Source: Carposina sasakii
Lineage: Eukaryota > Arthropoda > Insecta > Lepidoptera > Carposinidae
Direction of reading: 5' to 3'
DNA: 64,000 bases
NCBI GenBank assembly: GCA_014607495.2
Contig: CP053170.1
Coordinates: 7,936,001-8,000,000 of the forward strand
Shown here piece by piece: positions 42,973 to 55,384 of this stretch (the first letter of the stretch is position 1; each line of letters starts with the position of its first letter). A program made the translations under genes and the position numbers. Under the pieces are notes generated by a model. The model worked only from the letters and a program-made list of their open reading frames with translations. It did not search any database and was not told the DNA's origin.

Positions 42973-43460
42973 AGTCGACATGGGTCTACGGGGTTGTCTA
43001 AAAACTTATAAACCTAAAAATATTACTTAGGTACACGAGCCCATGAAAAAATCGTTTCCCGACTCACGTTTTACTTAGTTTCCCTGCATATAAAACGTAC
43101 TAGAATCACATCACAAGTACAAAATATAACCTATCTACCAATAACATCACTTCACGCAAGCAGCCATGTTAATTTAGATTAGTTTTAACAAAAATCCAAA
43201 CATTTTTGATACTTAACAAATGTGTTCCCAAAAATGGGGTAGCCAGACTGCAGAAACACGAAGGACATCCTACAGCCACGTTTAGCGCATTTTCGATGAA
43301 CCGTCTAATTTGGTCGATGTGTCATTCAGTTTCAAATTATTTCTTAATCTTAGCGTTTCCTAAATAAAGCCAATGCAAGGGATCAAAGGCCGAGTGACAA
43401 AAAGCCGGACAATGGCTCAGTTTTTACTAAATGTGGCAATGCGTGCGTGAATAGCTTGCT

Positions 43461-43596
43461 TAGAGTGCGTTTCACAGTACCGTTTCGATGGATGATGGCG
43501 CTAGTTACTATGTGTGTGACCACATTTTCTGTTTCACTGCAAACAAAAATGTTAGTTCCGAAATCAAGCATAGGAACTGTTCTGTGAAACGGATAA
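43461..43596 (+). mobile_element. GAGTGCGTTTCAC MITE, ~135 bp
   Basis: TAGAGTGCGTTTCACAGTAC left, TTCTGTGAAACGGATAAT right. Internal GATGATGGCGCTAGTTACTA and TGTTAGTTCCGAAATCA recur in the other copies. Confidence 0.65.
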
Positions 43597-43924
43597 TACA
43601 CTACATTTTTGTAGTGAAGTCTACTATCATTGGCGCTAGTGGCTATGTTATTGTAATACTGTTTCATATTATTTCATTTAGTTTCATAAAAAAACTGTAC
43701 AACTTCGTCATTGGAAGAGACAAAGGATGGCTTAATCAATTCGTCGTCTTGCTTTAGAACGTTTTTTATGAACTATTAAGTTTTTAGTTTATTTTATTTA
43801 TGAAAATAGATCTATCTTTTAACTTAAGAACGAGTTCACATTATTTTCCTAAGTTCAATACTTTCCATGAAAGTTTAATAATTTCCTGTCATGGGATGGA
43901 ACAGGTGCTATAATCAGAGAACTG

Positions 43925-44229
43925 CACCGGTATGATGAATTTGGTGAGAGCGAGATGTCTCACTTTTAAACGTCAAATCCACAGAGCTAAGTAATAAATA
44001 ACTAGACAAGGCAAGTGTTTCTACTTGGTGTGTAAAAAGGGATTGCAAACCACTTCTATCAGCCCTAATTCCTTCAGTCCTGGCTCGAGAACGAGTGTCT
44101 ATTCTAATTCTTAAGTCTATTTTTTTAATGCAAAGTAGATCCACTTAGTTTATCTAGTTATTAATAGCTCTGTGAATTTGACGTTTAAAAGTAAGACATC
44201 TCGCGCTCACCAAATTCATCATACGGGTG
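43925..44229. mobile_element. CACCCGTATGATGAAT MITE, copy 3 (305 bp)
   Basis: CACCGGTATGATGAATTTGG to CCAAATTCATCATACGGGTG, with ~60-bp arms. Confidence 0.75.
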
Positions 44230-44249
44230 ATGGTGTGACAGCCTTAGTT

Positions 44250-44345
44250 ATTAGCAGTGACAACCCAAATGGTTAGGAGATGCGCCTTTCAGTCGGACAG
44301 TGTAGGTTCGATTCCACGTTACTGGAATCTTGATAAATTTTGAAC
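44250..44345 (+). mobile_element. tRNA-like SINE head
   Basis: CCCAAATGGTTAGGAGATGC (A-box-like) and GTAGGTTCGATTCCACGTTA (B-box) in tRNA-like spacing. No full tRNA cloverleaf or CCA-end context, so read as SINE-derived. Confidence 0.45.
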
Positions 44346-44920
44346 GTTATTATTTAATTTAAAAAAATTGCTTTTAAATATTTCGTTCATAAAGAAGAAG
44401 CTCCATGAAATACAGTAAGCTCTTGCCCATCTTATGGTACCCTGGCAAGAAATATTTAGTACTCGCACATACAGCCTGACCCGTCTCGCTTCCCGTTCGC
44501 AATTAAAATATGAGCAGTGTTACCAGGGTAGCAGTGAAATAAGCAATAAACTTTGGTTGTAAAAGTACCGGTAACTATAAATTCGTTAAACTAACTGTCG
44601 CGTTAACTTGGTAATAACGAAAGACTGTTAAAAATGTGCTTATTATATTATAGTGTGATTGGGGTTGATTGTTTTTACCCGACTGTGCGGCGTGGAGAGG
44701 CAGCCTTAAAAAGAATTGACCAATAGCTACCCATTACTAGTTAAGCTGGTCACAGTTGCCAAGGTCAGCCATATTTAGTAATGGTCGTTAGATTGGTTCA
44801 TTGATCCATCTGGTCAAAATTGACATTAATAAGTAGCCCAGATTTTGAAGTCCGTATTAAATTAATAGTCATCTTTGATGTGCCTATAGGATTTTAGAGG
44901 AATTTTTTGACACATAACAG

Positions 44921-45135
44921 CCTATTGCAGTCCACTGCCGGACTTAGGCCTCCCCCAGGGCACGTCACAGGGCTACTGCTATTAGGGGGTTTTGCTCATA
45001 GTCACCATACTGGGCAGGCGGGTTGGTGACCGCAGTGTGATATTCGAACTATGTTGTCAATACGGGAGGAGGCGGTCACCTCGCGGAAAGCGGAAACCAA
45101 TAGCCTCTTACAATGCTCATGGGCAGACGGGACAG
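44921..45135 (-). mobile_element. LINE/RTE-type 3' tail, family 2, copy
   Basis: GCCTATTGCAGTCCACTGCC, TTAGGCCTCCCCCAGGGCAC and GGTTGGTGACCGCAGTGTGA. Confidence 0.65.
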
Positions 45136-45253
45136 TTACTAGTTTTTAAAAATAGGGTAGCTAGAATAAATTTTATGTGCGCATTAAAACATGCACCGTG
45201 CAACTTGAATTTTATCACTGCAACTGAGTCTTACTCCCATATCACTATAATAA

Positions 45254-45735
45254 TAGGGATGTTTACGGTTTTTTTATTTGCATTTACATCGAAAGATCAT
45301 ATAATAAAAGAAACATTTGTGAAAGAAAAACTTTGCTAGTGTGAAAACTTTCCGGGATATAACTATTTCAAAATCACACTTTTAGACTTGCCAAAAAACG
45401 CTCCATACAAACGGCTACCACAACTATGACGTCACTCTTTCGTAGTTTGTATACGCGTAAAAAAACTTTTGTTCTGCAGCTATTTTAAATATTGCGTTTA
45501 TAAATATGGTCACAAAACAAAAGTTGCTGTAAATGATGCAGGTGGACATGTGATGTTGTAATTTTCAATTGATTTTACATTTGAAAAATGGACTTGCCCA
45601 TTTAACTTTGAAGGCTTATTATTACCTCATTTGGAAACTTAATCAAATTGTAATTTTACAGATAGGTATGATTTTGATGAGTTATTCTGATAAGCATAAA
45701 ATGTCATTAAAATTCAACCATAGTAAACATCCCTA
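45254..45735. mobile_element. TIR element, 482 bp (TAGGGATGTTTAC ends)
   Basis: TAGGGATGTTTACGGTT at the left and AACCATAGTAAACATCCCTA at the right; no target duplication could be read. Only short ORFs inside. Confidence 0.5.
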
Positions 45736-45739
45736 TTCA

Positions 45740-46465
45740 CTCAAACTTGATTACACTCAACTATAAAAAAAACGACTCATAATATGAGTATACTCGCATT
45801 ATGTAAAACAAAGTACTATTAGTCGAGTGGTGTCAAGGGAAAGTTATCACTGAAAATACAAGCGTTACTCTTACTTACTGGATACCAGTAAAACTCTAGC
45901 ACATTGCAGCTATTTGAGGCTTACTGATCTAAATACATATAGTTAAAATCTAACAGAGCAATCAAACGAAACTAAGTCAAGTGTTAACTAATTACTTCTG
46001 ACTGATGAAAAACGCACTGCCGTAATATCACGTATCTGTGTAACTTGTAAACCAACTTAAATTGCCACTCACCGTTCAAACAGTTACACAATTCATCAAA
46101 AAATCACCTTTATGTCTTAGAAAATACGTTCACTATCAACTCCGATAACTTTCAACAATATTCATGATAACTTTGTAAATGAAACTGCAATTGGCATCCA
46201 AGTGCATCGCTGAAAAATCTAAACGCAACGTGGTAAAGTCTATTTTTGTTTGTTTCAGTGGTTTCTAGTTGTAGCTCGGTTCAATGAACCCAGTAAATTG
46301 TAAACATCTTGTAAATAATAATATAAATAAATAAATAAATGGTTTTTTATTTAAAAGAATCCAATACAAATAGTAGTAGGGGCTTCCCGGTAAGTAGTCA
46401 TAGACACTTGTAGTGGGAAAGCCACCCTCTTCCGTTTATATATAGTTTACATTGTGGAGTGTGAG
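45740..46465. other. AT-rich DNA with a possible minus-strand 5' exon
   Basis: On the - strand, 46230 to 46074 reads TTTTCAGCGATGCACTTGG and ends GTTTGAACG|GTGAGTGG, a good donor, with only a 24-codon ORF. This could be a non-coding first exon, but nothing downstream supports it. Confidence 0.2.
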
Positions 46466-46469
46466 TGTG

Positions 46470-46471
46470 TT

Positions 46472-46549
<78 letters not shown>

Positions 46550-46612
46550 CGTGCGTGTGTGTGTGTGTGTTGGTGTGTGTGTGTGTGTGTGTTGGTGTGA
46601 GGTTATGTGTGT
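46470..46612. repeat. (GT)n microsatellite
   Basis: About 140 bp of GT dinucleotide with a few GC and GG interruptions (GTGCGTGCGTGC, TTGGTGTG). The Val/Cys ORF over it is an artefact. Confidence 0.95.
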
Positions 46613-46843
46613 GAGGGTGAGTGCGTGTGTAGGTATGTATAACTATGAGAATATGTGTGAGTTTGTGGTGGACCTACCCAGTTTCGGAATTTCGGCAGAG
46701 GTACTATATGTAGAACGATCGACATCCATGGTGAAACTATTAGCTTGAGGTCTAACTGTTCATGCCATAAAAATAAATCAACGTGAAAACTTATCCATAT
46801 ATGTTATATGAATGGAAAAATGTTTAGTGGTAAGGCTTATTGA

Positions 46844-48345
46844 TCAAATAACTCTTTTTAAAAGATCTTCCACTTCGTCATATCCAAGCGTATACAGCCA
46901 CCGAGTTAGGTACGCTTTACACGATCTCATGGGCAGAGGATATATTTGTAAAATTCGGTTGATTTTGTTATAGATGTAAGGAGCTTGAGCTCTATACTGA
47001 CGTCTAGCAAAGACCGAGCGGGTGGGGAAGGAAGGAGCCACCAGGTCATTTCGTCTCTTGTTCTGAAGGGTGGAATCGTAGGGCAGGGATTTGTGATACT
47101 TTACAATTAGGTTAACTATATATAGTTTCCTAACTGACAGCAGTTTACTGGTGGTGTAAAGGCTGTCAGTAGGGAATCTGTAGGGTTTAAAATGCATTAC
47201 CTTAATCAAGGATCTCTGTGCGCGCTCTAAATGTAGAAAGTTTGTTTTGTTAGCGCCCCCCCACACGGGAATGCAGTACGTCAAAACCGATTGTGCCAGA
47301 GCAACATATATATTATTCAACACGTCTTTGTCCATCACATATCTTAGCGATTTAAATACCCATGTCAGTTTCCTAACTCGGCTCAAAGTTAATTCCAATT
47401 GCGGATGCCAGCACAATCTCTGGTCCACCATAACCCCAAGGTATTTTACACAATTAACCTTTTCAATAGAAGGACAGTTACAGTTTGAGAAATCAGCATA
47501 ATGACAGTTGTGTAACGAGATATTGAAGTTTTGATTTGGCTGAGAGTTTAAATAAGGTCCAAAGCAGATAAAGTTTGTTTTATCAATATTTAGGGTTAAA
47601 AGGTTACAATTAAGCCAGTTAAAAACTCTAGCTAACCCTCTCTCAGTCGTCAGTTTTACCTTATCCCAAGTCTTTTCAGAGAAAACAATAGCTGTGTCAT
47701 CAGCATAGGAGAATATCCTTCCTCCAACGCCACTAAGGTTACATAACTCATTAATATATATTAGGAAGAGCGTTGGACCAAGGACACTCCCCTGCGGGAC
47801 ACCAAAAGTGACATGTTTCTCCTCACTGTGAAACTGGTCAATTTTAACTGCCTGTTTCCTATTTGTTAGGTAGCTATTTAGAAGAGACAAAGCAGTACCA
47901 CGGATTCCCAGTCTCTCAAGCCTTTCCACAAGGATAGGCACAGAAACGGTGTCGAATGCTTTTTTAAGGTCAAGAAAGACTGTTAAGCATTTGTATCCCC
48001 TATCGACGTTACTAGATATACAAGAGGTGAGATCAATAATGGCATCCTGCGTTGACCGTCCACTTCTAAAACCGTATTGAGAATCTGATAGGGTATTATT
48101 TTTATTCAGGTAGTTAACTAGTCTGGAGTTTATTAGTTTTTCAACAATTTTTGATATAGATGTCAACACAGATATAGGGCGGTAGTTGCTTACATCGTCT
48201 CTGTTACCTCCCTTGTAGACAGGAGTCACTAAGGAGCGTTTGAGGCAATCGGGAAAGATAAATATCTTGTAAGTAAATAAATAGGTGTTTCTTAAACGTT
48301 GAAAAAGGTAGCATTTGTTTACGGTACCTATTGCAGACGGTTAGA
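46844..48345 (-). pseudogene. LINE reverse transcriptase, 5'-truncated (CR1/Jockey superfamily)
   Basis: A 461-codon frame (Met at 48229 to stop at 46844) that stays open upstream to about 48345, where a TAA closes it. It reads in order: YRPISVLTSISKIVEKLI; GFRSGRSTQDAIIDL; FLDLKKAFDTV (RT motif A); FGVPQGSVLGPTLFLIYINE; FSYADDTAI (catalytic YADD); VKYLGVMVDQRL; then the thumb region. The endonuclease domain and ORF1 are absent, so it is a dead-on-arrival copy. The lack of internal stops or shifts suggests a fairly recent insertion. The clade (Daphne/Kiri/CR1/Jockey) cannot be settled by eye. Confidence 0.9.
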
Positions 48346-48349
48346 TAAT

Positions 48350-49190
48350 TTTGTAAGTGTATGTAAGTTAATTTGTACTTTTGTAAATTATGCAGGGCTT
48401 CACTATAATACATTAGCTAGGTACTTTCAACTAAGACGCCGCTGACACGATTCTAGAAATTTTTCGTTTGCAAGCTATGATACTCGTAGTTCCTTGTCCT
48501 GCATCCCAATATGTTCATTGTATCAATAATTTTAAAAAAAAGATACATAAAATAAGCCATTGTCTTGAGAAACCCAAAACAACAGGAGAGGGTGTGAACG
48601 TTTGACATCTGTGCTAGTCAGCCAATATTTTTATTGTTTTACAATTTGTCAATTGAAAAAAAGTCTATAATGTTTTTCTGACTTTCTATTGAAGGGTGGT
48701 TTACTAACGCGCTGCAAACTAAATGAAACCTTAAGGCATGTTACTGGCGCCTAGGTTAATAGTACTTCTCCTTCCGAGCATGTTTCAAGAGTCGATAGCT
48801 AGCAGTTTGTCAATGATAATTTACTTGCATGCCACTGTACGAGTCATAAAATGAATTGTTTTATATGCAAAAAAGATTATTATTAAGTTCCTTCGAAAGC
48901 TAGTAGAGCACAATGGATTAGAACTGACCTGAGGACGGTGTGTCGCTGTCTTGGCGGAGGTACCTCCTGACGTCTTCCACTACTGCTGGTATCTGGTCTT
49001 CCAGGATTGGATGGGGTTGTTGTTGTTTATTTATTAGAAGTAATATTTGGGTTGAATTTGTATTGAGAGAGACTAAATGATTATTATTATTATTTACATT
49101 TTGTCCCCACAATGCTATACGTAGCTGCGTAATCTCCTTTATGATCTTGTAGTTCTGGCTACCCCATTTCAGGACACAGCCGTGTATACA
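48350..49190. other. Intergenic DNA, no gene seen
   Basis: Repeat G fragments at about 48390 and 49104-49185; otherwise AT-rich. Confidence 0.45.
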
Positions 49191-49194
49191 AGAT

Positions 49195-49531
49195 GTTTTT
49201 TCGTTGCCATCCTTACGAATGCTAAGGGTTATGCCAAAAAATGCTGGGAAAAGATGTAATTTTTTTTAAATTATTTGTTTGGCCGAAATTTATAGTGTCC
49301 AGTGTTTATGTTAGTTTTTTATAGACAGATATTAATTATTTCTCGTGAAAAAATTTTGCTTCGCGCGTCTATGTGCATTTATGCAGAAAAACGCAGTCTA
49401 TTTACTCAAATTCGGATTTCCTATCTTGGGAACTAGACACTTCCCAGGTATGCTTCTATGGAGAAAAATTATCGTGATGATGAGGAGATTCCGTAGTATT
49501 CGGGAACGTTGATGACTAAAAATCACCTGTA
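49195..49531 (+). mobile_element. TACAGGGTG-type MITE
   Basis: TATACAAGATGTTTTTTCGT left (decayed), AAAATCACCTGTA right. Internal blocks shared with the copy at 4552. Confidence 0.7.
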
Positions 49532-49591
49532 GTACGTATTAAAAATATAAACAATTCAACTAACATCTGTGATTGAAGTCTGCTTGGATCA

Positions 49592-49817
49592 TATACAGGG
49601 TGTTTGCGACAGCCAGGCAAATATTGATATGGTGACTTCAGACCATGATTTAACTAGTCACAGGATCGCCCGATACAATAGGCGCGGAAGGCAAACATTG
49701 CGTATAATCAAATCAAAAATTAATTACCTGCGAGTAATAACACTGTCGTATAACTCAAAACAATGGTACTTGTTCAGTATTTCAGTATTTGCCTGACTGT
49801 CAAACACACCCTGTATA
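49592..49817. mobile_element. TIR MITE, 226 bp (TATACAGGGTGTTTG ends)
   Basis: TATACAGGGTGTTTGCGACA GCCAGGCAAAT pairs with ATTTGCCTGACTGTC AAACACACCCTGTATA. TA at both ends. Confidence 0.8.
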
Positions 49818-49826
49818 ATTCTAGAC

Positions 49827-49969
49827 TAACGGCCAATTTAAATACAAGAGATCAAAAGAATCTCGGATTTTTTTATTCCCAATATGAAATTTTGTATAAA
49901 AACAATTGAAGATGAAATCTAAGATATGCAAAAAATCTCTCAAGATCAGTTATAGAAATTGGCTGTTAG
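49827..49969. mobile_element. GGCCAATTTC MITE, copy 2
   Basis: TAACGGCCAATTTAAATAC left, CAGTTATAGAAATTGGCTGT right. It starts 10 bp after the preceding MITE. Confidence 0.7.
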
Positions 49970-49974
49970 TGACC

Positions 49975-50495
49975 TAGTGGACATAATTTGTTTTCTAAGT
50001 ATATATGAAGAAACGTCTAACTAAGTAAAGATAGCGAAGATAGCGAGGTCCAGCCAGACTAAACAAAGTTGCGGGTATTCACAGTATGATAATAAATGTT
50101 ACTTAACTGTATATCCTTCCATATTTTCACACATTACTTATTCAAAAACGGAAGCGAAGAAACCGGTTTGGTATAAACAAAAAAAATGGTAACAGAAGTG
50201 GTAACGAACGATCAAAACTATTTGATGTAAAACTATAAAATTTGGTAGACATATAGATATTTCATTTAATTATTCACTAGTTTGTTAAGTTACACCAGAT
50301 AACTTTGGTAATACTCGTAGTAGTCATAATAATGAAATAAAACAAAAATAAAAAAAAATTAATGTGAATTTCAGAAAAAGTACCCGCATCATCATTATCA
50401 AGCATTTGGTATTCATTCTTAGACACTTTTTCATTAAAAACTAAATTTTAATAGTCATGTGTGGAGTAGGTACATACATGCATATAGTAATTTTA
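49975..50495. other. AT-rich DNA, nothing recognised
   Basis: No ORF or repeat identified. Confidence 0.5.
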
Positions 50496-50499
50496 TTAG

Positions 50500-50770
50500 T
50501 TGGCTGCGTGGTGCCGGTAGAGTAGAATTTGTACCACCCCATGTCTGCCCGTGGGTATCGTACAAGGCGATTAAGGGTTTCCGGGAGGCGGGCAGCAGCG
50601 CCTCCTGTGCTGACAACATAGTCCAAAATACAAACTGCGGTCACCAACCCGCATGGCCAGCGTGGTGACTATGGGCAAATACCCCCCATGGCAGTCTTGT
50701 GGCGAGCCCTGGGGGAGGCCTACGTCCAGCAGTGGACTACAATAGGCTGATGATGATGATGATGATGATG
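50500..50770 (+). mobile_element. LINE/RTE-type 3' tail, family 2, best copy
   Basis: GCTGCGTGGTGCCGGTAGAG through GTGGTGACTATGGGCAAATA and GTCCAGCAGTGGACTACAAT to GGCTGATGATGATGATGATG. It gives the fullest view of this family. Confidence 0.75.
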
Positions 50771-50779
50771 GACCTTCAG

Positions 50780-51285
50780 AAAGGTTGAAATTCTGAGCTA
50801 TGAAGGAATGAGCAAAAGTGTGCACATTACACACCCACTTTTCACCACCACGTCACCCACGCACGTAGTAAAGGGTGAGCTTATCGTCGGTCTTAGGACA
50901 CAAATAACAGTCTAGCCGTCTAAACTACCTCTTGTAAAAATGTGGAAGTACATGGTATTTTTGCCAGTCTTTATGCTACATGATGCCGCACATTCTTTAC
51001 GGTTTTTTATATGGAAATAACCGATTTAGGATACCGGAAATAATTAATGGTTACTTACATATTAATTAATACTGGACTAACAGTTTTATTATCATAGCAT
51101 TAGGATATTTAAGGTTGTCGACCAAATGCCAGACGTTTGATTGGTATATTTTCATTATACAGGGTGTATCAAAAGGGGTATGTTTAGTTAAATGTTATGA
51201 AAACAATTTTCATAACATTTCACCATAGTTGGCTAATCTCTGTTGAATATCACGAAAACTACCGTATGAACAACATTATTACTTA
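50780..51285. other. Intergenic DNA with a half MITE
   Basis: TACAGGGTGTATCAAAAGGG at 51158-51200 matches one end of the foldback MITE at 14468. A short palindrome, GAAAACAATTTTC, follows. No gene. Confidence 0.4.
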
Positions 51286-51289
51286 CGAT

Positions 51290-51425
51290 TATAGCCAATT
51301 TCAATAACCGATCTCGAGAGTTTTTTTGCATACATATTTCAATTTAATTGTTTTCATACAGAATTCTAAATTTGAATAAAAAAATCCGAGATTCTTTATG
51401 ATATCTAGTATTGAAATTGGCCGTT
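51290..51425. mobile_element. GGCCAATTTC MITE, copy 3
   Basis: TAGCCAATTTCAATAACCGA left, AGTATTGAAATTGGCCGTTA right. Confidence 0.7.
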
Positions 51426-51429
51426 ATAC

Positions 51430-53570
51430 TTCTCAAATATGTAGATATTTGTTGCACACAATTCTAGGCCATGTTCAAATTATTTCCTCAAATCAATGAA
51501 TCACCGTAATTTGACAAAATAGTGTCAAGTTTAACGGCAATCATTGATGATTATGTACTTTTTTTTACTACTGTTATGCATACTCGTTATGTATAAAGTA
51601 CAGCACGGCTAACTTATTTATACAGCCGAGAACGTCGCTAGAGTCGTTTTGATCTGCAAATTATACGAGAATAATTATGTAGATCTCATTTTGAAAACTG
51701 TACAGATATGTTTGTATACAAAAATTGACGATGAAGTGACAAAATAACATGCAAACTGTGAAATAGTGCAGTTAATAACGCGCATATAAGTAGAGCGCAT
51801 CAACATACCTACATATAGCACATACCTACATATCGCACATACCTAAGCCTATAATTGCAATCCACTGTTGGACATAGGCCTTCCCCGGGGCACGCCACAA
51901 GACTGCTGCCACAGTGGGGATTTGACCCATAGTCACCTGTTGATGTCTTTTGTATAGCATTATGTAACTAATAATAAAATTATTATTTTTGTTTCAGGTA
52001 CTGTAAGTAATATTATTGAAAAGACCAAGTAATTTGAATTGAAAGTAAGTAACACAACTATTCTCAGTCGTATCGTATCTGTACCCTTGAGAGTACCCTT
52101 AGTCGAGGAGGAATACTTTATGTCGTTGATATAAAAAATACATCTCAATACTTATAAGTTTGAAGAGGATTGAAGTGTGAGCTGACAAACTATTCATATA
52201 GCTCTATAAGGGGTGAAATTGTAACAAGGAAATTCAGTTTACTTATTTATAAATATTACTTAGTGTTAGATGATATTACGAGGTAGTGTTTCCAGTTTTT
52301 ACCTATATTCAAGTTACGCCATGAGAAAATCAATTCATTACTAACTTCCTCTTATGGCTCACAAAAACTAAAACTACCCACAATAAAGTCAGCTGTTGCC
52401 ACATGTCACAGAGTATCTACGAACAGTAATGCAACAACATACTTTGTCATAGTACAGAAAATGTAGAACATCGGCATGATAATTATGTAATTTTCAATAG
52501 CAAAGCCAAAGCAATGCCATCGCGAAAATCGTGAATGTGTGAGTTAGCGGGTGGAGTTTCCGCGATCGCATTGTTTTGGCTTTGGAAATTACGTAATCAG
52601 CCTACGGTATAGTATAGACTGTAGTACATACTACAGATATGCTAATGATAATAAATAATAAAATAGTAATTAATAAATTACTTGTGTAAGTGTAGGTAGG
52701 TATTTTGTGAGTTGGCATTACAATCAAATCGAAATCTCTTTACTTATTTTGGGAAAAACTTATTACCATATAGACAGACAGCTAGACACATAGTTATCTT
52801 ACCTACGTACATCAAAACGTCCATTAAAATTAACAAAAAACTTGTCTAACCGCGTGGGGAACAGCTTTATCCCACTTCTGATCTGTCCATAGGCTTAATC
52901 CCACTTCTGATGTCTGTACTGTATGTTAAAATATCGTTATATCGCGTCACAAGGAACACAATCCGATGCATTGCTTGCAATTGTCATAGTTACCACGGCG
53001 TTACGTAACAAACGTAGACAATACAGAGAGATCCCACGTAAACATAGGTTTTTATGGAAATTTGATTCGTAGAAGGCTTTGTATGTTCCTATCGTATATG
53101 GGCAATAGCCCAGTAGTAGAAATAAGTTATTATTAGGCATAATACTAAATATACTATTAAATTTAAATATCTAGAGGTCGCTCACGACTCCATCCGCGAT
53201 AATTTAAATTTGTTTCTTGAGCACAGTGGTAAATAATAAAGTGGAGCAAAAACCATACAGTTTCTAACAATGAATCCGTGGGATAGATTCATCACGATGT
53301 GTGATGTGATGTAACACGTGATGTGATGATTATCGTCTATGATGGATTTAGCAATAACCATCCAGATTATTCAACTCTTCTATAGAAATCTGATTTTATG
53401 TGTAAAGGTAAAAAACATCTTTTTTAGCATATTGTTACAATGGCGCAACCGAAAGAAAACGTTTTGACGTCGACATAACTTTTCATCTACTTTTCGTTAT
53501 TACGGCTTTTTTTAGTTTAATAGGACATGAGCTATTTCCTGCTATTTTTGCATTATATTTCCAGAGTTAA
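51430..53570. other. Intergenic DNA, relic repeats only
   Basis: A LINE-tail fragment at 51850-51935 (CACTGTTGGACATAGGCC), a diverged GATTACGTAA MITE at 52484-52604 (AGCAAAGCCAAAGCAATGCC), and a Helitron relic near 53170-53215. No gene. Confidence 0.45.
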
Positions 53571-53574
53571 GTTC

Positions 53575-53815
53575 TCTGTAATGGGCTATTATCACAGCAT
53601 TCGTCTGGGTTCTGAATTCGAATCCCGGTAGGTGCAAACATGGATAATATAATAACATGATGAATATCGATGTTTGTTTCCGAGTCGTGGATGTTTCTAT
53701 ACGTACCTGTGTACTCGTATTTATATACCGTTGCTTAGTACCCACGACACAGGACCTTAAGGATCTTAATGTGGGACCAGGTATAAGTTGTGAAGCGTGC
53801 GAATATTTATTTATT
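53575..53815 (+). mobile_element. SINE S2, copy with degraded head
   Basis: GAATTCGAATCCCGGTAGGT (B-box), ATCGATGTTTGTTTCCGAGT, CCGTTGCTTAGTACCCACGA, (ATTT)n tail. Confidence 0.75.
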
Positions 53816-53829
53816 ATTTCTTTCAGAGA

Positions 53830-54905
53830 CGAAGTTGCAAGCATTAGCTAGTTAACAAAATATTTCCGGATCACAAGTGACCTCCTCGCCTCGACTACCA
53901 TCGCGTAGGCTACACAGAACAATCGCGCGAACACTGCAATACCTACGCAACCTTTAGATTTGTATCAATAGCCCAAAATGTAGGTAAAAACCAAGGATTT
54001 TCGTACAATTATAAGCCTGTGTAAGTTGTGGGAATCGGCCATTACTTGTAATTGTTTATTGTTTGAAATTAAGGCTCGGCTCACATGGTGTTAGTGACAA
54101 GGCGACGGTAAATGACCACGTACTATTATTGCTACTAGGTATGTATTTACGCAAGGTTATCAAGCGTACTTAAAGTTAAAAATGTAATTGCTGTTTTATA
54201 ATTTTAGGTTGCACAAAATACCTATGTAGGAAGTGCAAGAAATGAGATTGGTATGAAATTAGTGGCAAGGGGTTGAAATTAACATTTAGACCACGATTGA
54301 AAAAATAGTCACTTCAGGATATAGATCATCTACGATTCAAGTATATAATTCCATGTATATCCATGTGAGACTCACATGGTAAGGTGTGAGCCTTCTGCAC
54401 TTTAAGCGAAACTATAAATAGCCCTTTGTAGAGAACAATCAACCAAAACATATAAACAGATATCATGGAGAATTCCTAAACAACCCTGGAATGTACAATC
54501 TCGAAAAATAAACATGTGATTTCAAATTTCGTAGTTTAGTAGTTAGATGATAGCTCTATATTGGGCAATATTCATTGTGTATGCATGGCTGTTATTAATT
54601 AATTTAAAAAAAAAACACATAAGGCCTAGCAGCGTACACCAGTCTGCACCAAGCCTTACACTAGTATTGCAATATAGGGAACTTACTGTGACCCTAAAAG
54701 ATGACTTGTGTGCTTAATAATAAACTATATCTATACGAAGATAAGCTTGCTTGTGCAATACACCTGTGGGATCCCCGTTATTCAGTTTGAATAAAGGTAT
54801 AATTAAAACCAAGTGTTTGTTTACTTTTTGATGCAAAGTGGATAGAAATAGTTTTGAGATTGCAAATAGTTTTTTAACCTAGGGAATTTTTTGTGCTGAT
54901 TTTGA
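53830..54905. other. Intergenic DNA with one MITE relic
   Basis: 54405-54580 is a degraded relative of the foldback MITE at 14468 (AAAATAAACATGTGATTTC). Otherwise nothing recognised. Confidence 0.4.
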
Positions 54906-54911
54906 TTGATT

Positions 54912-55027
54912 GATTGATTTTTGAAGGATTAATTTGATAATGTCTTTCTTTTAAACTTATCATGATAGTGCCAGCATCAACTTTATCTTTTGGATAGGCT
55001 ATCCGACCTTTGCAAAAACGTACCCTA
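54912..55027. mobile_element. AAGGGCC-family foldback MITE, one arm
   Basis: TTTGGATAGGCTATCCGACC TTTGCAAAAACGTACCCT resembles the right arm of 11104-11272. Confidence 0.45.
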
Positions 55028-55036
55028 AAACCTAAA

Positions 55037-55378
55037 ACGGTGATAGCCCAGTGGTTAAGACGTGCACCTTCCAAGCGGGAGGCGTAAGTTCGATCCCAGT
55101 CACGGGTCTGTACCAATGAATTTATGTACAGATTTTAATGTTGCAAAATTGTCATTTAGCTCGTGCCTCGGATAGTACGTAAAACTGTTGGTCCTGCGCC
55201 TGATCTCTCTCCGGTCGTGTCGGCTTTCCGTCCCATCGGACTATGAGAGTAACGGAATAGAGAGTGCATCTGTGTTTGCGTACACACTTGTGCACTATAA
55301 TACCTCCTGCGTACCTGGCCAATCTCCGTAGAGATTGGTCGCCTTGGCCGAAATACGGTCGGAGATCATCATCATCAT
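55037..55378 (+). mobile_element. tRNA-derived SINE (family S1), copy 2
   Basis: ACGGTGATAGCCCAGTGG (A-box) and AAGTTCGATCCCAGTCACGG (B-box), body GTGTCGGCTTTCCGTCCCAT, ends TCGGAGATCATCATCATCAT. Nearly the same length as copy 1. Confidence 0.85.
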
Positions 55379-55384
55379 AAAACA

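Noticed and set aside
43383..43757. Overlapping 89- and 94-codon frames
   Set aside because: They arise from the palindromic GAGTGCGTTTCAC MITE and its flanks.
46452..46748. 98-codon Val/Cys-rich frame
   Set aside because: Translation of a (GT)n microsatellite.
55037..55110. A tRNA gene
   Set aside because: A- and B-boxes are present, but the sequence continues into a SINE body seen again at 484-820 and no cloverleaf closes.
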